DNA from: Solobacterium sp. UBA1761
GTDB lineage: Bacteria; Bacillota_I; Bacilli_A; Erysipelotrichales; Erysipelotrichaceae
Direction: 5' to 3'
Assembly: GCA_002315565.1 (NCBI GenBank)
Contig: DCHD01000002.1
Span: 1-64,000 of the forward strand
DNA length: 64,000 nucleotides
Shown: positions 26,642 through 35,681 of the stretch, in pieces
How positions within the stretch are numbered: the first letter of the stretch is position 1
Layout: each line of letters starts with the position of its first letter
The notes under the pieces: model-generated
What the model was told of the DNA's origin: nothing
Seen by the model: the letters and a program-made list of their open reading frames with translations, nothing else
The model's database searches: none
Position numbers and translations under genes: made by a program

Positions 26642-27676
26642 ATGCGTCTTATTTATGATTTGAATCTTAAAGATCTTGAAGACTACCTGGTTGACAAAGG
26701 ATTGAAACCTTTCAGAGCCAAGCAGATTTTCAAGTGGCTATACGAGAAAAATATCTCATCTTTTTCTGAGATGACCGATATCTCTAAAGATCTGATTGCG
26801 ACATTTAATGAAGATTTCTATATAGATGGGCTGATCATCAAGGACAGACAGACAAGTAAGGACGGTACTATCAAGTTTTTGTTTGAACTTAAAGACGGTA
26901 ACTTTGTTGAATCGGTACTGATGGTATTTGACTATGGTTTTTCTGCCTGCTTGAGTACGCAGGTCGGCTGTAATATGGGCTGTACTTTCTGTGCATCAGG
27001 ATTGCTTAAAAAGCAGCGTAATCTTGAACCTGGTGAGATTGTTTTACAGGCTCTTACAATTCAGAAAGTTCTTAACGAAAGAAACGAAAGACTCGGCAAT
27101 ATTGTTCTGATGGGAACTGGTGAACCTTTTGACAATTACGACAATGTAATGAAAGCTTTAAGTATCATTAATTCTCCATACGGACTGGCAATAGGACAAA
27201 GACATATTTCCATTTCAACATGTGGTGTCGTTCCGATGATCAAAAGATTTGCCAAAGAGAATGTACAGTACAATCTGGCAATATCGCTTCATGCGTCAAA
27301 TAACGAATTAAGAAGCAGACTTATGCCCATCAATAACGCCTATCCTCTTGAAGTTCTGTTTGAAGCTCTTCATGAATATGTCGGCAGCAATAACAGACGC
27401 ATAACTTTTGAATACCTTCTTTTAAGAGACATCAATGACTCTATAGAAGACGCCAGAAACATAAAGAAACTTTTAAAGGGTCTTGATGCCTACATCAATC
27501 TGATTCCTTACAATTCAGTTGAAGAAAATGACTATGAAACCAGTTCTGATGAGAATGCGTTAAGATTCTATGACATACTCAAAAAACTGAATGTTGCTGT
27601 TACACTCAGACAGAAACGAGGAACCGATATTGATGCGGCATGCGGACAACTTCGTGCAAAGGCTATGAAAAAATGA
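26642..27676 (+). CDS. rlmN: 23S rRNA adenine-2503 C2-methyltransferase (radical SAM)
   Basis: Radical-SAM enzyme that methylates A2503 of 23S rRNA and A37 of some tRNAs. The 344-aa protein has the CNMGCTFC iron-sulfur motif (CX3CX2C) near residue 115, the MGTGEPFDNYDNV SAM-binding segment, and a C-terminal QKRGTDIDAACGQLR stretch with the catalytic Cys. The ATG is three bases after the rsmB stop, and the stop overlaps prpC as ATGA. Confidence 0.97.
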   Translation: MRLIYDLNLKDLEDYLVDKGLKPFRAKQIFKWLYEKNISSFSEMTDISKDLIATFNEDFYIDGLIIKDRQTSKDGTIKFLFELKDGNFVESVLMVFDYGFSACLSTQVGCNMGCTFCASGLLKKQRNLEPGEIVLQALTIQKVLNERNERLGNIVLMGTGEPFDNYDNVMKALSIINSPYGLAIGQRHISISTCGVVPMIKRFAKENVQYNLAISLHASNNELRSRLMPINNAYPLEVLFEALHEYVGSNNRRITFEYLLLRDINDSIEDARNIKKLLKGLDAYINLIPYNSVEENDYETSSDENALRFYDILKKLNVAVTLRQKRGTDIDAACGQLRAKAMKK

Positions 27677-28401
27677 AATATTATGGATTGAGTGACATTG
27701 GTTCTTTCCGTGAAAAGAATCAGGATTCATATACCATTATCACCAATAATAACGGTGATCTTTTAAGTGTAGTAGCTGATGGAGTAGGCGGCAGTAATGC
27801 CGGAGAAGTTGCTTCGCTTAAGACGTGTGAATTTCTTAAAGAAGAATTTCTTAAAGCCGGTGAATTTAAAGATACAGAATCACTTAAGAATTATCTGAAA
27901 GACCTTATTGAAAGGTGCAATTACTATATTTCTAAAGAAGCTTTAAAAGATTTCAGTTACTATGGCATGGGTACTACTCTTACCGGTATTGTTGTTTCAA
28001 GTTGCGGTAAAGTCGTGTTCAATGTCGGTGATTCAAGATGCTACGGCATTAAAGAAGACACGATTGATCTGTTGACTTATGATGACACGCTGGTAAACGA
28101 AATGATCAGAATGAAAGAGATAACAGAAGAAGAAGCTCTGACTCATCCTAAAAGACATTTCCTTATGAAGGCTATCGGTATGAACTCTCTTGTAAATCCG
28201 CAGGTTGAAGAGATTAGTGAATATGATTATTATCTTTGCTGTTCAGATGGACTTCACGGCTATCTTGAAGAAGACAAGATAAAAGAGATCATTATGAATA
28301 AAGAAAGTGATCTCGAAACAAAATGTTCAAATATGCTTTCATTGACGCTTCTGAAAGGAGGATATGACAATATCACTATTGTCCTTTTGAAGAATGACTG
28401 A
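27673..28401 (+). CDS. prpC: PP2C-type protein phosphatase (PrpC/Stp)
   Basis: Mn/Mg-dependent Ser/Thr phosphatase opposing PrkC. The 242-aa protein has the metal-binding motifs REKNQDS near residue 12, VVADGVGG, FNVGDSRCYG, CCSDGL and a final GGYDNITIVLL. The start at 27673 (MKYYGLSDIG) is chosen because it matches the family and forms the ATGA overlap with rlmN; a start at 27640 would run inside rlmN. It overlaps prkC by eight bases. Confidence 0.96.
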   Translation: MKYYGLSDIGSFREKNQDSYTIITNNNGDLLSVVADGVGGSNAGEVASLKTCEFLKEEFLKAGEFKDTESLKNYLKDLIERCNYYISKEALKDFSYYGMGTTLTGIVVSSCGKVVFNVGDSRCYGIKEDTIDLLTYDDTLVNEMIRMKEITEEEALTHPKRHFLMKAIGMNSLVNPQVEEISEYDYYLCCSDGLHGYLEEDKIKEIIMNKESDLETKCSNMLSLTLLKGGYDNITIVLLKND

Positions 28402-30076
28402 ATTACTGGGAAACAGATACAGAATTGAAAAGATTATCGGAAAAGGCGGTATGGCTACTGTCTATCTTGCCTACGACACTATACTGAACAGAGAAGTAGC
28501 AATTAAAGTGCTTAAGGATGAAATGAGTTCAGATCCTTTGGCAATCGAAAGATTCAACAGAGAAGCAAGAGCTACCGCCAGACTTGTCCATCCGAATATT
28601 GTAGAAATATACGACATCAACGATGAAGGTGATAAACATTACATCGTAATGGAATATATCAAGGGTTACACTTTAAAGAAACTTATTGAAGTAAGAGGCG
28701 CAATACCTGTCAAGGAATCTGTATGGATGATTAAACAGCTGTCATTAGCCCTTTTAGAGGCCCATACAAACGGAATTCTCCATCGTGATATAAAATCACA
28801 GAATGTTCTGATTAAACCTGATGGAACTGTAAAAATGGCTGATTTTGGCATTGCACAGGCCAATGACGATATTCAGATAACCAAACAGGATACTATTCTT
28901 GGTTCAGTTCATTATCTTGCTCCTGAACTTACCAAAGGCAAGCCTGCAAGCATGCAGTCTGATATCTATTCTTTAGGCATTGTTTTCTATGAACTCTTGG
29001 TTGGTGATGTTCCGTTTAAAGGTGACTCTGCTGTTGCTGTTGCGCTTAAACACATCAATACTCGTATTCCTTCATTGAGGAAAATCAATGATGCCATACC
29101 GCAGTCAGTTGAAAACATCATCATAAAGGCTACTGCGAAAAATCCAAAGAACCGATATGAAAATATTGCGCTGATGCTCAAGGACCTGAATGAATGTCTT
29201 AAACCTGAGCATCTGCATGACAAGAAAATTGTACTGAATGAAAATATCGAAGGTACTCAGACAATGGAAATTGTCGGTGCCTTAAAAAACAGAGAAATGG
29301 ACGGACGCAAAAAAGGCATATTCTCTAAGGGTTTAGGAATAGTAGGGCTTATTGCACTTTCGCTTGTCTGTGTATTTGCGCTTGTTGCTGTACTTTATCT
29401 TTCAGGGTTTATTCATTTCGGTAAAGAATCAAAGCTTACAATAGTTCCGGATGTAGTAGGCATGTCAATTACAGATGCCAAGGATGTTCTTGATGAGGCT
29501 ACTCTTTCCATTGATTACGACAATATTGAAAGAGTTATGACTGATGATAAACCGATCGATGTAATCATCGAAATTGAGCCTCTTGAAGGTGAAGAGGTAA
29601 ACAAATATTCAAAGATTAAACTGGTTGTTTCAAGCGGTATCTACAAGAAAATGCCTTCATACATCGGTTTGAGCATTGAAGAAGTAAAAGATATGCTCAA
29701 AGATACAAAAATAATCGCAAAATATGATTATGTTGAATCAGAATACGAATCAGGAACTATACTTACCCAGTCATTAAAAGAAGGGTATAAATATGATGAA
29801 AACTCTCTGACAGAGATAACATTTGAAGTATCTGGCAAATCTGAACCGATTTATATTGAAAATCTTTCACATCGCAATGTTGATGAAGTCTTTGAAGAAC
29901 TGACAGAAAAAGGAGCAGTTGTAGAAAAGATACTTCTGTCGGATGATGAACTCAACAGTGAAATTTTGAAAGAATATGCTGAAAACACAGTTGTCAAATA
30001 CTCTCCATATGAAGGATCAACAATTGAAGAGGGGGCAACTGTAAAACTGTATTATTACCTGAAGGAGGGAAACTGA
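28394..30076 (+). CDS. prkC: Ser/Thr protein kinase with PASTA domains
   Basis: Membrane kinase that senses cell-wall fragments and controls growth, division and wall synthesis. The kinase domain (about 9-270) shows GKGGMATVYLAYD, Lys38 in AIK, HRDIKSQN, DFGIAQ and SDIYSLG. A membrane helix lies at about 312-335, followed by three PASTA-like repeats starting at about VPDVVGM. Length (560 aa) fits a three-PASTA kinase. It is directly downstream of its phosphatase. The rsgA gene usually following prkC is absent, so rpe comes next. Confidence 0.96.
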   Translation: MTELLGNRYRIEKIIGKGGMATVYLAYDTILNREVAIKVLKDEMSSDPLAIERFNREARATARLVHPNIVEIYDINDEGDKHYIVMEYIKGYTLKKLIEVRGAIPVKESVWMIKQLSLALLEAHTNGILHRDIKSQNVLIKPDGTVKMADFGIAQANDDIQITKQDTILGSVHYLAPELTKGKPASMQSDIYSLGIVFYELLVGDVPFKGDSAVAVALKHINTRIPSLRKINDAIPQSVENIIIKATAKNPKNRYENIALMLKDLNECLKPEHLHDKKIVLNENIEGTQTMEIVGALKNREMDGRKKGIFSKGLGIVGLIALSLVCVFALVAVLYLSGFIHFGKESKLTIVPDVVGMSITDAKDVLDEATLSIDYDNIERVMTDDKPIDVIIEIEPLEGEEVNKYSKIKLVVSSGIYKKMPSYIGLSIEEVKDMLKDTKIIAKYDYVESEYESGTILTQSLKEGYKYDENSLTEITFEVSGKSEPIYIENLSHRNVDEVFEELTEKGAVVEKILLSDDELNSEILKEYAENTVVKYSPYEGSTIEEGATVKLYYYLKEGN

Positions 30077-30735
30077 TGATAATAGCACCATCTGTACTGT
30101 CACTGGATTATTCTGATTTCAAAAATCAGCTCAATACACTAAACAGAACTGTAGAATGGATACATTTTGATGTCATGGACGGTCACTTTGTGCCTAATCT
30201 GACATTTGGTCCTGACATTCAGAAAGCATTCAGAAAGAATACATCATTATTTATTGATACACATCTGATGGTCAGCAATCCTGAATTCTTTGCCGATGTA
30301 TTCATTAATGCCGGAAGTGATCAGATAACCTTTCATTATGAAGTCTATGACAATGATGAAGACTGTATTAAACTGATAAAGAAAATCAAAAACAAGTATG
30401 TAAAAGCCGGAATTTCCATTAAACCTAAAACCCCTGTAAGTGCCATAAAGGGTATTCTTCCATATGTTGACAATGTGCTTGTAATGTCTGTAGAACCGGG
30501 TTTCGGAGGACAGAAATTCATCGAAAATGCTCACGCAAAAATAAAAGAATTATCCAGGCTGAAAAAAGAAAACGGCTACAGTTATCACGTTGAAGTGGAT
30601 GGGGGAATAAATGATCAGATTTCCAGATCCGTATTGCTAGATGGTGCCGATGTACTGGTAGCCGGAAGTTTTATCTTTAACGGGAATATCGAGTCCAATG
30701 TTGAATCATTAAGAAATACAGAACCAAAACTATAA
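30076..30735 (+). CDS. rpe: Ribulose-phosphate 3-epimerase
   Basis: Interconverts ribulose 5-phosphate and xylulose 5-phosphate in the pentose phosphate pathway. The 219-aa TIM barrel has APSVLSLDYSDF at the start, HFDVMDGHFVPN (metal-binding His/Asp), DTHLMVSNPE, MSVEPGFGGQKFIE and the EVDGGIN phosphate site. The ATG overlaps the prkC stop. A strong terminator ends the priA-to-rpe operon here. Confidence 0.97.
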   Translation: MIIAPSVLSLDYSDFKNQLNTLNRTVEWIHFDVMDGHFVPNLTFGPDIQKAFRKNTSLFIDTHLMVSNPEFFADVFINAGSDQITFHYEVYDNDEDCIKLIKKIKNKYVKAGISIKPKTPVSAIKGILPYVDNVLVMSVEPGFGGQKFIENAHAKIKELSRLKKENGYSYHVEVDGGINDQISRSVLLDGADVLVAGSFIFNGNIESNVESLRNTEPKL

Positions 30736-30758
30736 AAAAAGACCGAAAGGTCTTTTTT
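30735..30758 (+). terminator. Terminator after rpe
   Basis: A 10-bp perfect stem (30735-30744 with 30749-30758) with a GAAA tetraloop and a built-in U-tract. Confidence 0.92.
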
Positions 30759-30772
30759 GATACAAAAATAAA

Positions 30773-30788
30773 ACCACATCACTGTGGT
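30773..30788 (-). terminator. Terminator of rpmB
   Basis: A 6-bp stem (30773-30778 with 30783-30788) followed, on the minus strand, by TTTTATTTTTG. Confidence 0.75.
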
Positions 30789-30806
30789 ATTTACTTTTTT
30801 TGATAA

Positions 30807-31001
30807 TTAAGCAGCTTTAGCCTGAGTTTTCAGAGTTCTAAGTGCACGGGCAGAAACGCGAACCTTCTGTGGTTTGCCATCTACCATAAGTGTTACTGTT
30901 TGAAGATTTACATTCCATTTACGGCGTGTAGCACGAAGTGAATGTGAACGATTATTTCCTGATAAAGCTCTTTTACCTGTAATTTCGCATACTCTAGACA
31001 T
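30807..31001 (-). CDS. rpmB: 50S ribosomal protein L28
   Basis: Large-subunit protein L28. The 64-aa protein has the typical [17 protein letters not shown] start and the RRKWNVNLQ centre. An AAGGGGG ribosome-binding site supports the start. It is monocistronic on the minus strand, between rpe and the divergent ftsA. In many Bacillota it sits near rpe/rsgA, as here. Confidence 0.97.
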   Translation of the reverse strand: MSRVCEITGKRALSGNNRSHSLRATRRKWNVNLQTVTLMVDGKPQKVRVSARALRTLKTQAKAA

Positions 31002-31035
31002 ACCGGATTGCCCCCTTTCATAAATACGCTTATTT

Positions 31036-31065
31036 ATAATACCACAACAAATTATATTAAATCAA
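31036..31065 (-). promoter_or_regulatory. rpmB promoter
   Basis: On the minus strand, TTGATT (31065-31060), an 18-base spacer and TATTAT (31041-31036) preceded by TGG, an extended -10. Confidence 0.7.
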
Positions 31066-31213
31066 CGACTTTTAATAAGTATTTTATAACTCAATATGCG
31101 TTACTGTTGTGAATGATTGTTCATTATTTCATAAACTTAATTCAATATTAAACTAATGTATATATATTTATAAAAAATAGTGTTCATTTATGATTTATAT
31201 GGTAAATATGGTG

Positions 31214-31222
31214 TGCTAAAAT
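31214..31222 (+). promoter_or_regulatory. ftsA extended -10 promoter
   Basis: TGC plus TAAAAT (31217-31222) ends 12 bases before the ftsA ATG, with no Shine-Dalgarno, so the leader would be about five bases. The intergenic region 31066-31213 is AT-rich, with nothing else I can support. Confidence 0.55.
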
Positions 31223-31234
31223 TTAATTGATATT

Positions 31235-32485
31235 ATGCCTAAAGAATTATATGCCTCTTTAGAACTTTCAGAAAAAGAAGTAAGGGTATTGGTAAGTGAA
31301 TGCTTCAACACCCGTTTTAATATACTGCAGGTTGTAAGAATTCCGTGTAATGGTTTAAAGAATTTCAGAATTACTGACCGCGAAGAAATAGTCCGTGCTA
31401 TTAAAGAAGCAAAAAAAGAAGTCCTGAACAAGATTGGATCAGATCTGCATAAGGCCATTTTGCTTATACCTCCTGTCAATTTTAAAAGGATTGCACTGGA
31501 AACTGAAATCATACCTGATGAAAAAGGTCTGTCAAGAGATGATGTGCTTCGAGCATTAAACAAAACCCTCGAGATTGAGATTGATCCGGACCTGCTTGTA
31601 ATCAACAGGGTTCCGGTAAGTTATACAATAAACGGCATTACGTCAAAAAGAATTCCATATAAAGAAATCTCTGATTCTGCCAGAATTGAAATTGATCTGT
31701 TATGTGCTGATAAGAACCTGACATTTGATTATGTATCACTGGTAGAAGAAAGCGGTATTGAAGTAATTGATATCTGCCTTAGCAATTATGCAATATGCAA
31801 AGAAGCATCATTGTTTGAGCAGTCTACAAACAGAAATATCATCCTTCTTGACATAAATGATAACTATACAAATATGTCACTGATTGTAAAGGGCAAGATG
31901 ATGACCTGCGAGGTTATTGAAAAAGGTATTGAAAGTTTTGCAAAAGACCTTTATGAGAAATACTCTATTCCGTTTGTGAAGATGTCAAGACTGATCAAAT
32001 ACAATGGTTCCAGAGACATCGAAAGCAAGGATACGGTCTATGCCTATAACCGCAATAAAGGCAATGTGAATATTTCACTAAGTGAACTTAATACTGCGAT
32101 TCTTCCGTATGTGAAAGATTATCTTGACAATATAGCCGAGATGTCCAAACCGGTTATTGAGTCAAAGGAAACATTCTTTGCGGTAGTATCTGAAGGCAGT
32201 GATATGCTGCTGATTGCCGATATCCTTAAAGAAAAGACCGGATGTGAAATAAAGATGATTCATCCTGATTCAATCGGTGTAAGAGAAGCCAATCTAATAA
32301 GCCTGTACGGATCACTGTTTGCCGCTAAGGAAATGATTGATATTTCACAGAAAAACGTCTGCTGTCTTGATGAATTTGAATTCAACAATGTAGTGGACAG
32401 AAAAATATTTGAAGATGAAGGTGAAACCTTCACGACCAAGATAAGAACATTTTTTAAACAATATATGGATAAGGAGAATGATTAA
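31235..32485 (+). CDS. ftsA: Cell division protein FtsA-like (divergent)
   Basis: Actin-fold protein expected to tether FtsZ to the membrane. The 416-aa length and the position directly before ftsZ (one-base overlap) support FtsA. The start (LYASLELSEKEVRVLV) and the ILLDINDNYTNMSLI nucleotide-binding stretch are actin-like. The sequence is strongly diverged from well-known FtsA proteins, and the C-terminal amphipathic helix is probably the short KIRTFFKQYMDK end. I infer the role mainly from context. Confidence 0.8.
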   Translation: MPKELYASLELSEKEVRVLVSECFNTRFNILQVVRIPCNGLKNFRITDREEIVRAIKEAKKEVLNKIGSDLHKAILLIPPVNFKRIALETEIIPDEKGLSRDDVLRALNKTLEIEIDPDLLVINRVPVSYTINGITSKRIPYKEISDSARIEIDLLCADKNLTFDYVSLVEESGIEVIDICLSNYAICKEASLFEQSTNRNIILLDINDNYTNMSLIVKGKMMTCEVIEKGIESFAKDLYEKYSIPFVKMSRLIKYNGSRDIESKDTVYAYNRNKGNVNISLSELNTAILPYVKDYLDNIAEMSKPVIESKETFFAVVSEGSDMLLIADILKEKTGCEIKMIHPDSIGVREANLISLYGSLFAAKEMIDISQKNVCCLDEFEFNNVVDRKIFEDEGETFTTKIRTFFKQYMDKEND

Positions 32486-33594
32486 TGACCAGACTAGATT
32501 ATAACCAGGTAGTAAAGATTAAAGTATTCGGTGTTGGCGGCGGTGGCTGTAATGCTGTTAACCGCATGGTTAATGACGGCGTTAAAGGCGCAGAATTCTA
32601 TGTAGTAAACTCTGATATTCAGTGTCTGAATGTTTCTGCGTGCAAGAACAGAGTTGTCATCGGTAAGGAACTGTGCAAAGGACAGGGCTGTGGTGCTGAT
32701 CCTGAAAGAGGTCAGAAAGCTGCCATTGAGTCATCTGAAGAAATAAAGAAACTTATTCAGGGAACAGATATGGTATTCATTACTGCCGGAATGGGCGGTG
32801 GAACAGGTACTGGAGCTGCTCCGGTATTTGCCAAGATTGCTAAAGAATCTGGTGCTTTGACTGTTGCTATTGTAACTACTCCTTTTGATTTTGAAGGTAC
32901 AAAAAGAAGCAATCAGGCAAAGATTGGTCTAGAAAAACTGAAAGAATACTGTGATTCATTAATTGTTGTTTCCAACAATAAACTGTTGTCAGTTATCGGA
33001 AAGATTCCTCTTATGGATTCATTCAAAGAAGCTGACAACGTATTAAGACAGGGCGTACAGACTATTACAGATCTGATTGCTGTGCCTGCATTCATCAACC
33101 TGGATTTTGCTGATATTGAAACCGTTATGAAAGGCAAGGGAACTGCTTTAATCGGTATCGGTATGGCAAAAGGTGAAGATAAGGCTAAAGTTGCTGCTCA
33201 GCATGCGATTGAGTCTCCGCTTCTTGATGCTCAGATCAAAGGCGCAAAATCTGCTATCGTCAATATTACAGGCGGTGCTAATGTTTCTATCTATGATTCA
33301 AGTGTTGCAGTTGACTATATCAGAGAAGCTGCCGGCGGAAATATTGATATTATCTATGGTGTAGCAATCAATGAACAGCTTGATGACAATATTATCGTTA
33401 CTGTAATTGCTACCGGTTTTGAACTGAACAGTCCAAACGTACAGGTTAAACCTCAAATCAATCCTGTATATTTCCAGAATGAACAAGAACCTGAAACAAA
33501 GGTCGAAGAAGAACCTGCAGTTGAAAGAAACGAAACAGTTGTTAAAGAAAAGGAACAGGATGGTATTCCATCATTCTTCAAATCAAGATTCTAG
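32485..33594 (+). CDS. ftsZ: Cell division protein FtsZ
   Basis: Tubulin-like GTPase that forms the cytokinetic Z ring. The 369-aa protein has [16 protein letters not shown] at the start, the tubulin signature [13 protein letters not shown] near residue 107, and a T7-loop region [11 protein letters not shown]. An acidic linker leads to the C-terminal peptide IPSFFKSRF, which would bind FtsA or SepF. A GGAGAATGATTA region before the ATG provides a ribosome-binding site inside ftsA. There is no mraZ, mraW or other dcw gene nearby. Confidence 0.98.
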   Translation: MTRLDYNQVVKIKVFGVGGGGCNAVNRMVNDGVKGAEFYVVNSDIQCLNVSACKNRVVIGKELCKGQGCGADPERGQKAAIESSEEIKKLIQGTDMVFITAGMGGGTGTGAAPVFAKIAKESGALTVAIVTTPFDFEGTKRSNQAKIGLEKLKEYCDSLIVVSNNKLLSVIGKIPLMDSFKEADNVLRQGVQTITDLIAVPAFINLDFADIETVMKGKGTALIGIGMAKGEDKAKVAAQHAIESPLLDAQIKGAKSAIVNITGGANVSIYDSSVAVDYIREAAGGNIDIIYGVAINEQLDDNIIVTVIATGFELNSPNVQVKPQINPVYFQNEQEPETKVEEEPAVERNETVVKEKEQDGIPSFFKSRF

Positions 33595-33597
33595 TAT

Positions 33598-34308
33598 ATG
33601 AAAAACATCTGTGATCTGCATACGCATTCTGTGCTTTCAGGACACGCTTTCTCTTCAGCAACAGAGAATATTGCATATGCAAAAAGTATCGGTATCAGAT
33701 ACTATGGACTTTCTGAACATCAGACAGACAATGTCGGTATCGGCGTACAGAAATATGTCGGAAGCAATATGCGCGTATTCCCAAGAGAAGTAGATGGAAT
33801 GAGAATACTGCGCGGAATGGAATTCAACATTCTTGAAAAAGGCAATATTGAACTGTTTGAGTCAAAGACTAACTATCTTGACTATGGTATAGCTTCAATG
33901 CATTCATACATGTATTCAAAAGATCATACATTTGAAGAGAATACTGAAGCTTATCTTAATGTGCTTGATAATCCGCTGATAAACATTGTCGGTCATATTG
34001 ATGATGGAAATTATCCTTGTGATATCTACAATATCGTCAAAAAAGCCAAAGACTTGGGTAAACTGGTTGAACTGAACAATACTTCAATGCATCCGGATTC
34101 GCCAAGAAAAAACGGCAGAGAAAACTGTGCAAAACTTATTAAGGCCTGTATAGATCTTGATATGCCGCTTATTATCAACTCTGATGCTCATATCTGTTAT
34201 GACATCGGAAGAATGGATTTTGTATATCCTTTGGCCAAAGAACTTGGTTTTAAGGACGAAAATATTCTGAATTTCAATGAAGAGCTCTTCTTGAAATATT
34301 TCGGGTAA
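33598..34308 (+). CDS. PHP-domain phosphatase (YcdX-like)
   Basis: A 236-aa PHP-fold metal-dependent phosphoesterase. Metal ligands are visible in DLHTHSVLSGHAFSS, GLSEHQTDN, ASMHSYMY, GHIDDGNY and NSDAHICYDIG, in the order expected for YcdX-type phosphatases. Substrate is unknown; histidinol phosphatase is a related but separate branch. It starts three bases after ftsZ and is probably co-transcribed with it. Confidence 0.88.
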   Translation: MKNICDLHTHSVLSGHAFSSATENIAYAKSIGIRYYGLSEHQTDNVGIGVQKYVGSNMRVFPREVDGMRILRGMEFNILEKGNIELFESKTNYLDYGIASMHSYMYSKDHTFEENTEAYLNVLDNPLINIVGHIDDGNYPCDIYNIVKKAKDLGKLVELNNTSMHPDSPRKNGRENCAKLIKACIDLDMPLIINSDAHICYDIGRMDFVYPLAKELGFKDENILNFNEELFLKYFG

Positions 34309-34350
34309 CTAGTAAAATAAATATATTTGAAGAAAGGATGTGATTTTAAA

Positions 34351-34407
34351 GTGGACCCGTCAGCCACAATTCCAATATTAAATAAAAGGCATGGTGATGC
34401 CTCATGA
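34351..34407 (+). CDS. 18-codon upstream ORF, possible relic N-terminus of the CNNM protein
   Basis: A GTG-started ORF reading VDPSATIPILNKRHGDAS, with AAAGGA about 13 bases upstream. Its TGA stop overlaps the ATG of the transporter gene (ATGA). Many CNNM/HlyC transporters begin MDP...IPIL directly before the first helix, so this looks like their old N-terminus, cut off by a 6-bp hairpin segment (34382-34397). It may now act as a coupled leader peptide. The overlap is seen; the origin is inferred. Confidence 0.5.
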   Translation: MDPSATIPILNKRHGDAS

Positions 34408-35651
34408 GTTACAATCTGATAATTGTACTTATCGTTCTGATCATATTAAGTGGATTCTTTTCAGCAACTGAAACAGCATTCACATCTTTAAACAGAATCA
34501 GAATGAAATATCTGGCCAATAATGGTGATAAACGTGCAGAAAAGATTCTGGAGTTGCTTGATAACTACACCTCTTTGCTGTCTACGATTCTAATAGGAAA
34601 CAATGTTGTAAATATATTCTCTGCTTCACTGGCAACAGTGCTTTTTGTTGCGGTATTCGGTGAAAACGGTGTTACTTACTCTTCACTTACAATGACGCTG
34701 ATTGTTCTTGTATTTGGAGAAATAGGCCCTAAAACACTGGCTAAGCAGCAGCCTGAGAAGTTTGCGATGTTTGCACTTCCGTTCATATCTGTACTTGTGT
34801 TTATTCTTAAACCTGTTGCTGTTATATTCAATGGGCTTGAAACACTGCTTTCAAAAACATTCAAATCTGAAGATGCTGAAAACCTGAGAGCAGAAGAATT
34901 TGTAACTATGGTAGAAGAAGCAAATGAAGATGGCGATATGGATGACGAAGAAGCAGATCTTATAACCAATGCAATTGAATTTGATGATGTTGATGTATCT
35001 GAAATCTTTACACCAAGAGTTGATGTTATTGCGATAGATATTGATGAAGATTCAATGGATGATATCGAAAAAGCATTCAGAGAATCAGGATATTCGAGAC
35101 TTCCAGTCTATAAAGAGTCAATTGACAATGTTGTTGGTGTTATTCATGAAAAGGATTTCTATTATATCTACTATAAAGAGAAACTTAAAAAGGTTGATTC
35201 TATTCTGCAGGAAGTGGTCTATACCAGTGAACATGTAAAGATTGATGCTTTATTAAGACAGCTTCAGTCCAGCAAACTTCATATGGCAGTGGTTCTTGAT
35301 GAATACGGCGGTACAGCCGGAATCATTACAATGGAAGATATTCTGGAAGAACTTGTCGGTGAAATCTATGATGAACACGATGAAATAGTTGAATACTTCA
35401 ATAAACTCAATGAAAATGAATACATCGTCAACTGTGAAGTTGATGTTGATGAATTCTTTGAATACTTCGATATGAAACCTGAAGAAGAATACGACTTCAA
35501 CACCTTAAGTGCCTGGGTTATTCATATGATGGATAAAATCGGTGATGTAGGTGAGACATTTGACTATGAAAATCTGCATATCACAATAACCAAGACTGAC
35601 AAGAAAGTAATCGAAGAGATAAAAGTAGAAATAATCAAGGAAGACGAATAG
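34404..35651 (+). CDS. CNNM/HlyC/CorC-family transporter (DUF21-CBS)
   Basis: A 415-aa membrane protein of the CNNM family, linked to magnesium or other divalent-cation export. The DUF21 domain comprises the N-terminal helices with SGFFSATETAFTSLNRIR and the GEIGPKTLAKQQPEKFA motif. Two CBS domains follow (about 195-320) with the TPRVDV and DEYGGTAGIITMEDILEELVGEI motifs, and then a CorC-HlyC C-terminal domain. No own ribosome-binding site is seen, consistent with coupling to the upstream short ORF. Confidence 0.92.
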   Translation: MSYNLIIVLIVLIILSGFFSATETAFTSLNRIRMKYLANNGDKRAEKILELLDNYTSLLSTILIGNNVVNIFSASLATVLFVAVFGENGVTYSSLTMTLIVLVFGEIGPKTLAKQQPEKFAMFALPFISVLVFILKPVAVIFNGLETLLSKTFKSEDAENLRAEEFVTMVEEANEDGDMDDEEADLITNAIEFDDVDVSEIFTPRVDVIAIDIDEDSMDDIEKAFRESGYSRLPVYKESIDNVVGVIHEKDFYYIYYKEKLKKVDSILQEVVYTSEHVKIDALLRQLQSSKLHMAVVLDEYGGTAGIITMEDILEELVGEIYDEHDEIVEYFNKLNENEYIVNCEVDVDEFFEYFDMKPEEEYDFNTLSAWVIHMMDKIGDVGETFDYENLHITITKTDKKVIEEIKVEIIKEDE

Positions 35652-35663
35652 TCTTCCTTTTTG
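35637..35663 (+). terminator. Terminator overlapping the CNNM stop codon
   Basis: A 9-bp stem (35637-35645 with 35651-35659, loop of 5) with a T tail. The TAG stop (35649-35651) lies in the loop and the base of the right arm. Confidence 0.82.
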
Positions 35664-35666
35664 AAG

Positions 35667-35681
35667 TATAATTTAGACATG
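35667..35681 (+). promoter_or_regulatory. rsmE -10 box predicting a leaderless transcript
   Basis: TATAAT (35667-35672) ends six bases before the ATG at 35679. No Shine-Dalgarno and no clear -35. It lies four bases after the preceding terminator T-run. Confidence 0.55.

Noticed and set aside
34351..34359. GTGGACCCG shared between the CNNM upstream region and the leader at 45075
   Set aside because: Nine bases only; flanks differ and no common structure was found.
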